6,494 nucleotides of DNA from the NCBI GenBank assembly GCA_048594975.1, contig JBMDXQ010000008.1, positions 1 to 6,494 on the forward strand, given 5' to 3'. Origin of the DNA: JBMDXB01 sp048594975. GTDB taxonomy: Bacteria > Acidobacteriota > Vicinamibacteria > Vicinamibacterales > 2-12-FULL-66-21. Of this stretch, positions 1 through 5,747 are shown one piece after another; the stretch's first letter is position 1; each line of letters opens with the position of its first letter. The position numbers and the translations under genes were made by a program. The notes under the pieces are model-generated. The model ran no database searches, was not told where the DNA came from, and saw only the letters and a list, made by a program, of their open reading frames with translations.

Positions 1-121
1 TCCGCAACTGGTTGCAGCTGGGCACGGAAGCCCGCGAAAGGGCATGAAAATCATCGCGTGTGCAGAATGGCCGTGCTGGGAGCGGCGAGGTCGAGATTAG
101 CCATGGAGCAAGCGAGGCCGA

Positions 122-155
122 GCAACTGTTTGATCCGGAGCGTGCGTGATTGACC
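122..155 (+). other. Putative target-binding loop (left and right target guides)
   Basis: GCAACTG at 122-128 is identical to 4-10, the presumed left flank plus core. The next bases, TTGATCCG (130-137), equal 1558-1565 in the right flank, so 122-137 matches the rejoined empty target at 15 of 16 positions. On the 3' side, GATTGACC (148-155) can pair with the right-flank top strand GGTTGATC (1556-1563) with six Watson-Crick and two wobble pairs, as a right target guide should. In the free RNA, TTGATC (130-135) could pair with GATTGA (148-153), closing a hairpin. Confidence 0.5.
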
Positions 156-163
156 GAATAATT

Positions 164-196
164 GAGCGTCGCCGTGTTCTCGCACGGCGATAGCTC
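164..196 (+). other. Strong stem-loop in the IS left end
   Basis: TCGCCGTG (169-176) pairs perfectly with CACGGCGA (183-190) around a six-base loop, and GAGC (164-167) pairs with GCTC (193-196) below a small internal bulge. It has no run of T after it and lies between the two guide-like segments, so it is read as a structural element of the bridge RNA and not as a terminator. Confidence 0.6.
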
Positions 197-197
197 G

Positions 198-216
198 CGA
201 CCCTGATTGATGCGAC
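198..216 (+). other. Putative donor-binding loop (left and right donor guides)
   Basis: CGACCCTG (198-205) is identical to the element's right end plus core at 1549-1556. TGCGAC (211-216) can pair with GTTGCA at 11-16 just inside the left end, with one wobble. The two segments would therefore recognise the two halves of the right end-left end junction of the circular intermediate. The spacer between them is only five bases, shorter than one would expect, so the right donor guide is the least certain of the four guides. CTCG (194-197) and CGAG (216-219) could close the loop. Confidence 0.4.
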
Positions 217-224
217 GAGGCACG

Positions 225-246
225 CTCTCCGCTCCCACAAGGAGAG
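225..246 (+). promoter_or_regulatory. Hairpin covering the transposase ribosome-binding site
   Basis: CTCTCC (225-230) is the exact reverse complement of GGAGAG (241-246), with a ten-base loop. The 3' arm contains most of the AAGGAG Shine-Dalgarno sequence (239-244) that serves the ATG at 251. Folding would hide this site from the ribosome, a common way for insertion sequences to limit transposase synthesis. The pairing is seen; the effect is inferred. Confidence 0.5.
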
Positions 247-250
247 GCCG

Positions 251-1534
251 ATGTCGTACCGGATCGCGGGGATAGACGTCCACAAGAAGATGCTGGCCAT
301 CGCGGTGGCCGACGTCGAAGTCGACGGCGACTTCCAGTTCGAGCGTCAGAAGGTCGGCACGACGCCGATCGAACTCCGTCGTCTGGCGGACTGGCTGGCC
401 GAACACGACGTCGACGAAGTCGTGATGGAGTCGACCGCGCAGTACTGGCGGCCGGTGTGGGAAGCCCTGGAACGGCATTGGCGCCCCCAGCGCCGTGCGC
501 GCGCCAGCGCGCCGCCGCTCGCGGGCACGCTCCATCTGGCCCAAGCGCAATCGAATCGTGGACCTGGCGGACGCAAGCGAGACTTTCCCGATGCGGAGCG
601 GCTGGTGAAACGGCTCGTCGCGCAGGAACTCACCCTGAGTTTCGTGCCCGACGCCGAGCAACGGCTCTGGCGTACCGTGATGCGCCGCAAGTACCAGGTC
701 ACGCGCAATCGCGTGCAACTCCAGAATCGACTGGAAGCCCTGCTCGAGGAAGCGCATATCAAGGTCTCGAGCCTTGTGTCAGACCTGCTCGGCATCAGTG
801 CTCGCCGTATGCTGCAGGCGCTCGCGGACGGCGAGACCGATCCGGCCGCCTTGGCGACGCTCGCGACCGCGCGCCGGCGTGCCACGCCCGAGCAGTTGTG
901 CGATGCCTTCCAGGCGTGTCCGACGCTGCATCCGGTCTACCGCCGGTTGCTGAAGCTCACGCTGGAAGAATTGCGTCTGATCGAGGATCACCTCGGCCAA
1001 CTCGATCAGCAGATGGCCGACCTGCTCGCGGCGCACCACGACGCGGTGCAACGGCTCGCCGAAGTCCCTGGACTCGGCGTCGATTCCGCGCAGCAGATCA
1101 TCGCGGAGGTCGGCGCGACCGCGGCGACCTTCCCCTCATCGAAGCATCTCGCCTCGTGGATGGGCGCCTGTCCCGGCAACGAGGAGAGTGCGGGTGTCAA
1201 CTACAGTCATCGCTGCCCCAAGGGCAACCGACAGATGCGACGTGTCTTGAATCAGGCCGCCAACGCCGCGGTGAAGGCGAAGGGCACCATCTTCGCGATC
1301 GTGTATCGCCGACTCGTCCCGCGCCTCGGCCATGCGCAAACGATTGGCGCGATCACTCATCGGCTCTGTCGTCTGATTTGGAAGATTCTGCACCAGCGCG
1401 TGCGCTACGAGGAACGCGGACCGGCCGTCAGCGAAGAGGCGAAGAAGGTGCGGGCGCGTAAGATGATCCGCGAACTGCGAAGCCTCGGCTATCGCGTCGA
1501 ACCTCTCCAGGCTCAATCAACCAACCCGGCATGA
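251..1534 (+). CDS. IS110-family RuvC-like/serine recombinase (transposase)
   Basis: This 427-residue protein catalyses RNA-guided excision and integration of its own element, as established for IS110-family enzymes such as IS621. The N-terminal DEDD (RuvC-like) domain shows D9 in GIDVHK, E60 in VMESTAQYW, and D111 and D114 in RKRDFPDAERL. A long helical region (about 130-265) follows. The C-terminal Transposase_20 domain has a helix-hairpin-helix-like VPGLGVDSAQQI (272-283) and the likely nucleophile S313 in EESAGVNYSHR, followed by KGNRQMRR. All key residues are present and the length is normal, so the gene looks intact. An Arg/Ala/Pro-rich patch at 78-91 is the least family-like part. The ATG at 251 has AAGGAG at 239-244, and that site lies partly in a hairpin (225-246) that could hold translation down. 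The gene stands alone and belongs to the element, not to its neighbours. Confidence 0.97.
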   Translation: MSYRIAGIDVHKKMLAIAVADVEVDGDFQFERQKVGTTPIELRRLADWLAEHDVDEVVMESTAQYWRPVWEALERHWRPQRRARASAPPLAGTLHLAQAQSNRGPGGRKRDFPDAERLVKRLVAQELTLSFVPDAEQRLWRTVMRRKYQVTRNRVQLQNRLEALLEEAHIKVSSLVSDLLGISARRMLQALADGETDPAALATLATARRRATPEQLCDAFQACPTLHPVYRRLLKLTLEELRLIEDHLGQLDQQMADLLAAHHDAVQRLAEVPGLGVDSAQQIIAEVGATAATFPSSKHLASWMGACPGNEESAGVNYSHRCPKGNRQMRRVLNQAANAAVKAKGTIFAIVYRRLVPRLGHAQTIGAITHRLCRLIWKILHQRVRYEERGPAVSEEAKKVRARKMIRELRSLGYRVEPLQAQSTNPA

Positions 1535-1548
1535 CCGAGAGAGATTTT

Positions 1549-1566
1549 CGACCCTGGTTGATCCGA
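1549..1566 (+). repeat. Right-end direct repeat of a left-end segment
   Basis: This 18-base segment spans the inferred right boundary of the element and matches 198-215 at 16 of 18 positions (mismatches at 1557 and 1563). Its CTGGTTG (1554-1560) also equals 8-14 at the inferred left boundary, and its CTGGTTGATCCG (1554-1565) matches 126-137 with one mismatch. The simplest reading is that the element's guide segments copy the sequence around the integration core. Confidence 0.7.
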
Positions 1567-1624
1567 GAAGCGGCCTAAACAACAGAATCTTCGCCAGTAT
1601 TTCGCCTAATGAGACCGGGCTGTC
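1556..1624. other. Host flank between the IS right end and the DUF1648 gene
   Basis: About 70 bases contain no gene. A five-base-pair inverted repeat GAGAC/GTCTC (1611-1626) overlaps the leftward stop codon of the DUF1648 gene and could be a weak transcript end, but it is short and lacks a T-tract. The first bases (GGTTGATCCG) form the right half of the reconstructed IS target site. Confidence 0.4.
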
Positions 1625-2659
1625 TCACGGCACCAGCAGAAGTGGGATCGCGATACCGGTGACGAACACGATGATGACCACCCACGACCACGGATTGCCG
1701 AGGTTCAGTGTGTAGCCCAACCCCATCCGACGTTCAACGAAGAGCGTCGGATCGGCTCGATTGAAATACAGGCGGCCCAGGATCCAGGACGAATCGGGCG
1801 TGGTGTCTCCAATCGGCGGCCCTTCGAGAACGGCGGTGCGTCGCATCACACGTATGAAGAGCGTCCCGACGATGAGAAGCGCAAAAGGAGCGATTCGAAT
1901 CGCCAGCGGCAGCCGCAATTCACGGGCGTCCTCGGCGAACATCGCAATAACCCCGGTCCACGCGAGCAAGATGGCGAACAAGTACGTCCACGCGAGCTGA
2001 GCTAGCAGATTGATTCGCCGCACGCGCCGATACTGTTGCCCGTCCTGCCCTGTCACGCGAGGCAGACGTGTCCAGTTCAGAACGGCGTATGACGTGAACA
2101 GCATCATGGAACACGATACGAAGCCAATCGCGAATCCTCGAAACACACCAGGGATGGACTTCGCTGTCCAGCCGTCAGCCTTGCCCGCAAGGTTCCAATG
2201 CGTCGGAAACCGAGCGGGGACATCCTCCCAATTCAGCGCGACGAACGCGGCGGCTGCGAACAGAATCAGAAACGGACCGAGCTGCCCGGCGATTCCTCCA
2301 GGAAGACCATCCCGCGGCCCAATCGCGGCCTCACGGATCGTCGTGGGCACGGCGGCGTGAGGACGAACAGCGCTCCACGCCTTCCCGAAGGCTACCGATG
2401 CCCCGATAGTCTGGCCCAAGAGCATCCCGCCAGAAACAAACGGCATCGGTGCAGTCACCACGAAGGCCCCTGCAGCAATTGCGAGGAGCCAAATCTCAAC
2501 CGCATACTGGCGCGAGACCTTTCGCGCCAGCGGTCCTTCGCGGAAAGTTCGGGAGACCGTAACGCCGAAGAAGATTTCTCGTCGCGTCAGGTACGGAGCG
2601 AAGTGCGACGAAATGGCCACGAGCGCGATGAAGCCAAGTATCGTGTTCAATGGCGTCAC
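1625..2659 (-). CDS. DUF1648/DUF5808-domain multi-pass membrane protein
   Basis: This is an integral membrane protein of about 344 residues and unknown biochemical role. About seven or eight hydrophobic segments are visible (roughly residues 5-22, 54-72, 74-92, 126-143, 175-196, 217-240, 255-272 and 326-343). The loop after the fourth carries the DUF1648 signature VPARFPTHWNLAGKADGW (147-164). The C-terminal segment with WILGRLYFNR and GYTLNLGNP (292-322) resembles DUF5808. Such proteins are often encoded beside GntR or ArsR repressors, some as SdpI-like immunity proteins. The chosen GTG start (2657-2659) overlaps the TGA of the upstream gntR gene by four bases, which implies translational coupling. 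TTG at 2648-2650, about ten bases after AAGAAGG, is an alternative. A longer reading back to 2863 would add 68 Arg/Gly-rich residues lying inside gntR in another frame, and is rejected. Confidence 0.85.
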   Translation of the reverse strand: MTPLNTILGFIALVAISSHFAPYLTRREIFFGVTVSRTFREGPLARKVSRQYAVEIWLLAIAAGAFVVTAPMPFVSGGMLLGQTIGASVAFGKAWSAVRPHAAVPTTIREAAIGPRDGLPGGIAGQLGPFLILFAAAAFVALNWEDVPARFPTHWNLAGKADGWTAKSIPGVFRGFAIGFVSCSMMLFTSYAVLNWTRLPRVTGQDGQQYRRVRRINLLAQLAWTYLFAILLAWTGVIAMFAEDARELRLPLAIRIAPFALLIVGTLFIRVMRRTAVLEGPPIGDTTPDSSWILGRLYFNRADPTLFVERRMGLGYTLNLGNPWSWVVIIVFVTGIAIPLLLVP

Positions 2660-3066
2660 GCCTTCTTGAGTTTGCTTGCTGTCAATTCCGTCGCCACCGC
2701 CCGCATGGAGTCGGCGATCACTCCCGGCGCGAGCCCGGCCGACTGAGCCTCGGCCGTGAGCTCTCGTAGGCGCTGAACCAACGACGGCCGTGCTTCTCGT
2801 GAAGGACGCGGTCGCGATCGATCCAAAACGATCGCACCGTGCCGGCGGCGCAGCTCGAGCCACCCTTCCTCGGAGAGCACGCGGTACGCCTCCGCGACGG
2901 TGTTGTGATGGACCCCGAGATCGACGGCGAGCTGACGGACGGTTGGGAGCGGGTCGCCGATCGGAAAAGCACCGGAGACCAACAGCGTACGGATGGCATT
3001 CGCGATCTGACGATAAGCGGGGACCGAGGAGGCGAGATCGATCCGGATGACAGGAGCGCTCTTCAT
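2656..3066 (-). CDS. GntR-family transcriptional regulator, YtrA subfamily
   Basis: This 136-residue DNA-binding repressor has an N-terminal winged helix-turn-helix (about 13-80). It shows the YRQIANAIRTLL first helix, the family-typical PLPTVRQLAVDLGVHHNTVAEAYRVL recognition region (39-64, here split as PLPTVRQLAVDLGV then HHNTVAEAYRVL) and a wing ending GAIVLD. The short C-terminal helical tail (about 95-136) is typical of YtrA-type members, which lack a large effector domain and usually control adjacent membrane-protein or ABC-transporter genes. The ATG at 3064-3066 is preferred: it starts just before the conserved IDLASSVPAYRQ, and a GTG at 3093 would place a palindromic operator inside the coding region. 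There is no clear Shine-Dalgarno sequence, and the predicted leader is only about a dozen bases. The gene is the first of a two-gene leftward operon with the DUF1648 protein. Confidence 0.93.
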   Translation of the reverse strand: MKSAPVIRIDLASSVPAYRQIANAIRTLLVSGAFPIGDPLPTVRQLAVDLGVHHNTVAEAYRVLSEEGWLELRRRHGAIVLDRSRPRPSREARPSLVQRLRELTAEAQSAGLAPGVIADSMRAVATELTASKLKKA

Positions 3067-3092
3067 TGTATGATGTCTACAGACAATATACA
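3067..3092. promoter_or_regulatory. Palindromic operator, probable GntR binding site
   Basis: TGTAT (3067-3071), TGTCT (3074-3078), AGACA (3081-3085) and ATACA (3088-3092) form a two-tier inverted repeat centred on AC at 3079-3080. All ten arm pairs are complementary, and only the GA/AT spacers and the centre break the symmetry. It touches the gntR start codon and overlaps its likely -10 box, so a dimeric GntR bound here would block its own transcription. Whether it also affects the rightward genes is open. Confidence 0.75.
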
Positions 3093-3113
3093 CGATGCTT
3101 CGTCTGTTGCCAC
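3085..3113 (-). promoter_or_regulatory. Likely promoter of the gntR-DUF1648 operon
   Basis: Reading leftward, GTGGCA (3113-3108, four of six bases of the -35 consensus) is followed after 17 bases by TATATT (3090-3085, five of six bases of the -10 consensus). Transcription would begin near 3078, inside the palindrome, giving a very short leader before the ATG at 3066. The AT-rich stretch stands out in this GC-rich DNA. Confidence 0.5.
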
Positions 3114-3137
3114 TGGGATGCGTGTTTCGCGGATAAA
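3107..3137 (+). promoter_or_regulatory. Possible rightward promoter
   Basis: TTGCCA (3107-3112) resembles a -35 box, and GATAAA (3132-3137) a weak -10 box after 19 bases, which is longer than ideal. If real, it would overlap the -35 region of the leftward promoter and drive the hydrolase-amidohydrolase pair. It is the only candidate I can see in the 220-base gap before the hydrolase. Confidence 0.25.
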
Positions 3138-3149
3138 CGGGAGGGTGTC

Positions 3150-3293
3150 ATGTTCAGGTTGCGCTCGTTGTCACGGCATTTGCTTTTTCTGCCGGTGGCG
3201 ACGCGGACGGTGGCCCTGACCGCCCCGCGGCTCTCACCCCTGATATCACATGCAATGCTTGGCGGCGCGTCGAATGCGCACGACGGCCGATGA
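3150..3293 (+). CDS. Possible 47-residue small protein, unrecognised
   Basis: A short reading frame begins at an ATG preceded by a good Shine-Dalgarno sequence, GGGAGGG (3139-3145). It encodes a basic N-terminus (MFRLRSLSRH) followed by a mildly hydrophobic stretch (LLFLPVATRTVALTA), and it ends 20 bases before the hydrolase start. Its length and charge would suit a small membrane-associated or leader peptide, but nothing in it is recognisable and the frame could be open by chance in GC-rich DNA. If it is not translated, this interval is simply a long leader. Confidence 0.25.
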   Translation: MFRLRSLSRHLLFLPVATRTVALTAPRLSPLISHAMLGGASNAHDGR

Positions 3294-3313
3294 TACGGAG
3301 TCTTGGAGCGCAC

Positions 3314-4582
3314 ATGAATCCTCGTCGACTCACATACGGCATCGTGCTCGTGGCGATCGCGGCGATCGCCACCTCTTACGCGGGATACGCGCAGGAAAGT
3401 CCCGTCGCTCACGCGACACGCGTGCTCGATCTCCTCGAAGCCGGCAAGTTTGAGGATGTCGCCGCCGAGTTCAACGCGAAGATGGCGGCCGCGATGCCGG
3501 TCTCACGGTTGCGCGACATGTGGATGACGGTCAGCCGCCAAGCCGGCGCTCGCATGTCGATCGTCCGACAGCGCGTGGTGACGCAGGCCACCGGCAACGT
3601 GACCGTAGTCAACCTCTGTCAGTTCGAGAAGACGGCGCTGGCCGTCATGGTGTCATTCGACCCCGAGAACAAGATCGCGGGAATGAACATCACGCCCGTC
3701 ACGCCTCCAGCGGAACCCAGTGCTGCGCCGGTGTCGACCCGCTTCACAGAAGAATCGGTCACCGTTGGCGTCGGGGAATGGGCGTTGCCCGGAACGCTCT
3801 CGATGCCTGTTGGTAGGGTCGCGGCGGCCATTGTGCTCGTTCACGGTTCCGGACCGAACGATCGCGACGAGACCCTTGGCCCAAACAAACCGTTCCGCGA
3901 TCTCGCGTGGGGCCTTGCCGACCGCGGTATTGCGGTGCTCCGATACGAAAAGCGGACGCGGCAACACGGCGCAAAGTTGGCCGCCGCGAACAGGACCTTC
4001 ACGGTTCGCGAGGAAACGACGGAAGACGCAGTGCTCGCCGTGAGAATGCTTCGCTCGCGCAAGGAGATTGACCCGAAGCGCATCTTCGTCCTCGGCCACA
4101 GCCTGGGCGGAACCCTGGCGCCTCGGATTGCTGTAGAGGACGGGGCGCTCGCGGGAATCATCGTCTTGGCCGGCGCTACTCGCCCGTTGCAGGAAGTCGC
4201 TCGAGAGCAGTTGATCTACCTCTCGTCGCTCACACCAGGAGCGCCGAATCCTGAGGAAGCGCTTCAGGCGTTGCTGAAGCGCGCCCCTGATTCGTACTGG
4301 AAGGACCTCGATGCGTACCAGCCCGCCCAGGTCGCAGCAACGCTACGAATCCCAATGCTGATCCTGCAGGGTGAGCGCGACTACCAAGTGACGCAAGCGG
4401 ACCTGGAGGGCTGGCGGAGCGCGCTGCGGGGCCGCAGCGATGTGACGATCAAGACCTACCCGTCCCTAAATCATCTCTTCATGGTGGGAGAAGGCAAAGC
4501 GACGCCTGCCGAATACGAGCGACCCGGCAAGGTCGCGGAGTTCGTGCTGGACGACGTCGCTAACTGGATTGGTAAGTCGTAG
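3314..4582 (+). CDS. Secreted alpha/beta hydrolase with DUF3887-like N-terminus
   Basis: This is a probable exported serine hydrolase (esterase or peptidase type) of 422 residues. MNPRRLTYGIVLVAIAAIATSY is a classical signal peptide, with cleavage probably near A26 (AGYA then QES). Residues 30-130 resemble a DUF3887 small helical/beta domain (LDLLEAGKFEDVAAEFN). The hydrolase domain follows: oxyanion region VLVHGSGPNDRD (175-186), nucleophile S263 in GHSLGG, acid D356 in LILQGERDYQV and H387 in YPSLNHLF, so the catalytic triad is complete. The ATG at 3314 is chosen because GGAG (3305-3308) lies five bases upstream and it starts the signal peptide cleanly; the in-frame ATG at 3290 would add eight residues without a good ribosome-binding site. 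Its 3' end overlaps the amidohydrolase start, suggesting joint expression. The substrate is not evident. Confidence 0.92.
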   Translation: MNPRRLTYGIVLVAIAAIATSYAGYAQESPVAHATRVLDLLEAGKFEDVAAEFNAKMAAAMPVSRLRDMWMTVSRQAGARMSIVRQRVVTQATGNVTVVNLCQFEKTALAVMVSFDPENKIAGMNITPVTPPAEPSAAPVSTRFTEESVTVGVGEWALPGTLSMPVGRVAAAIVLVHGSGPNDRDETLGPNKPFRDLAWGLADRGIAVLRYEKRTRQHGAKLAAANRTFTVREETTEDAVLAVRMLRSRKEIDPKRIFVLGHSLGGTLAPRIAVEDGALAGIIVLAGATRPLQEVAREQLIYLSSLTPGAPNPEEALQALLKRAPDSYWKDLDAYQPAQVAATLRIPMLILQGERDYQVTQADLEGWRSALRGRSDVTIKTYPSLNHLFMVGEGKATPAEYERPGKVAEFVLDDVANWIGKS

Positions 4583-5747
4583 AGCGCTGCTTGGTGGGGC
4601 GCACCCGGTCAGGTTTCGTTCCGAACTCGCGTTCACTCGCAGCATCGTTGGAGTTCAACAGACCGCCACGCCGACTGCCATATACGCGGACGCACTGATG
4701 GACGTGGCGGAAGGCCGCGTCATCCCAGATGCGCTCGTCGTCGTATCGCGTGACCGAATTACATATGCGGGCTCGGAATCTGACGCGAAAGTGCCCGCGA
4801 ACGCCGCGCGTCTCGACCTTGGGAATGTCACCCTGCTGCCGGGACTTATTGATGCGCACGTCCACTTGGCGCTTGGAGGCTCGCCCACCGCGAATGCGCG
4901 CGCAACGCTTGCGGCGGGTTTCACCACCGTTCAGGATCTCGGCGCGACTGACGCGCAAATCCTCACGTTGCGAGACGACATCAATGCTGGCCGGGCGATT
5001 GGGCCGCGCGTGCTTGCGGCTGGACGCTGGATTGGTGTCAAAGACGGCACGTGCGAGTTCGGCGGCCTTGGTGTCCGTGGCGTCGCGGCTTTCCGCGAGC
5101 GCGTGGCGGAGGAAGTCAGTCGGGGAGCGGACGTCATCAAAGTGTGTGTGTCTGGCTGGCTTGCGGACGCGCACAAAGATCCGACGAGGTACGAGATCTC
5201 GGATGAGGAACTACAGGCTGCGATCGACGAGGCGCATCGATTGAAACATCGTGTCGCGGTTCACGCGCTTAGCACCGCGGGTATCGCTGTTGCCGTTCGC
5301 ATGGGTGCGGATCTCGTTGTGCACGGGGGGTTCGTGGACTCGTCGACCGTCCATGCCATGCGTGCGCGGTCGATTTATCTGCTGCCGACGCTTCTTTCGT
5401 TCAGCCGCGCGCAACCGCAAGGCGCCGTAGTTGCCCTACAGGTGCACTTGGGCAAAGCCGTCGCTGCGGGGCTTCCTGTAGCACTTGGCACCGACGCCGG
5501 AGTTATCGGACATGGCCGTAACGCGCGAGAGTTTGAGTTCCTTCGTGATCTCGGACTCGACCCACTCGAAGTGATCAGAACGGCAACGCTTTACGGCACC
5601 GCTGCCGTCGGCCTCACCGATGACATCGGGAGTCTCAAGGCGGGAGCATCGGCAGACGTCATCGCTGTGGAGGGTGATCCGCTGCGTGATATTTCTGCGC
5701 TTCAGCGAGTCAGGTTTGTGATGAGTCGCGGAGTGGTTCTCAAATGA
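4569..5747 (+). CDS. Imidazolonepropionase-like amidohydrolase (metal-dependent)
   Basis: This 392-residue amidohydrolase-superfamily enzyme belongs to the group annotated as Xaa-Pro dipeptidase-like or imidazolonepropionase-like, which hydrolyse N-acyl amino acids or small peptides. The metal site is complete: H97 and H99 in PGLIDAHVHL, the carboxylated-lysine candidate K191 in DVIKVCVSGW, H232 in VAVHALSTAGI, H252 in VVHGGF and D309 in LGTDAG. The C-terminal beta-sandwich part is present (GSLKAGASADVIAVEGDPL). The only in-frame upstream starts are TTG at 4569, which overlaps the hydrolase gene by 14 bases, and CTG at 4587; no ATG occurs before residue 44. Residues 1-34 are Arg-rich with no hydrophobic core, unlike the signal peptides common in this group. 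The N-terminus is therefore suspect: coupled translation, or a lost or frameshifted leader. The fold and activity assignment are firm, the substrate is not. Confidence 0.92.
   Translation: MVSRRALLGGAHPVRFRSELAFTRSIVGVQQTATPTAIYADALMDVAEGRVIPDALVVVSRDRITYAGSESDAKVPANAARLDLGNVTLLPGLIDAHVHLALGGSPTANARATLAAGFTTVQDLGATDAQILTLRDDINAGRAIGPRVLAAGRWIGVKDGTCEFGGLGVRGVAAFRERVAEEVSRGADVIKVCVSGWLADAHKDPTRYEISDEELQAAIDEAHRLKHRVAVHALSTAGIAVAVRMGADLVVHGGFVDSSTVHAMRARSIYLLPTLLSFSRAQPQGAVVALQVHLGKAVAAGLPVALGTDAGVIGHGRNAREFEFLRDLGLDPLEVIRTATLYGTAAVGLTDDIGSLKAGASADVIAVEGDPLRDISALQRVRFVMSRGVVLK

Larger units (their letters stand above)
40..224 (+). ncRNA. Candidate bridge RNA of the IS110 element
   Basis: Bridge RNAs of IS110-subgroup elements are transcribed from the left end and carry a target-binding loop followed by a donor-binding loop. 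Each loop has a left guide that copies the top strand left of the core and a right guide that pairs with the top strand right of it. All four can be proposed here in that order: GCAACTG (122-128) equals the left flank plus core (4-10); GATTGACC (148-155) pairs with 1556-1563 using two G-T wobbles; CGACCCTG (198-205) equals the right end plus core (1549-1556); and TGCGAC (211-216) pairs with 11-16 using one wobble. A strong hairpin (164-196) separates the two loops. The RNA ends are not defined by the sequence and are approximate; no promoter was identified. The matches are seen directly; the function is inferred from the family. Confidence 0.55.
8..1555 (+). mobile_element. IS110-family insertion sequence, apparently complete
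   Basis: The element consists of a roughly 240-base non-coding left end, one recombinase gene and a right end of about 20 bases. This layout is typical of the IS110 subgroup, whose bridge RNA lies upstream of the recombinase; the IS1111 subgroup carries it downstream. The boundaries are inferred. CTGGTTG occurs at 8-14 and again at 1554-1560, and a CT core (8-9 and 1554-1555) fits the core known for IS621. Joining flank 1-9 to flank 1556 onward gives a 16-base site that is repeated with one mismatch at 122-137 inside the left end, which is the main support for these ends. No terminal inverted repeats are seen, as expected for IS110. The coordinates include one core copy at each side, and the exact cut within CTGGTTG cannot be resolved. 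The first 7 bases of the window would then be host flank. Confidence 0.6.

Noticed and set aside
30..43. GCCC/GGGC hairpin near the left end as a terminator
   Set aside because: The stem is only four pairs with no T-tract, and an alternative GGGC (20-23) competes for GCCC; at most it is part of the 5' end of the candidate bridge RNA.
346..885. 179-residue antisense frame
   Set aside because: Arg/Ser-rich translation opposite the transposase catalytic domain; a shadow of GC-rich codon use.
457..1461. 334-residue frame on the + strand inside the transposase gene
   Set aside because: It is the overlapping +1 frame of a gene with complete DEDD and serine motifs; its product is low-complexity Arg/Ala/Ser-rich with no domain, as expected for out-of-frame GC-rich DNA.
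2660..2863. N-terminal extension of the DUF1648 protein
   Set aside because: It would lie entirely within gntR in another frame, is Arg/Gly-rich and has no membrane or domain character; the GTG overlapping the gntR stop is a better start.
4560..5174. 204-residue leftward frame opposite the amidohydrolase
   Set aside because: No recognisable motifs and rich in Arg/Ser; the opposite strand encodes a complete amidohydrolase metal site.
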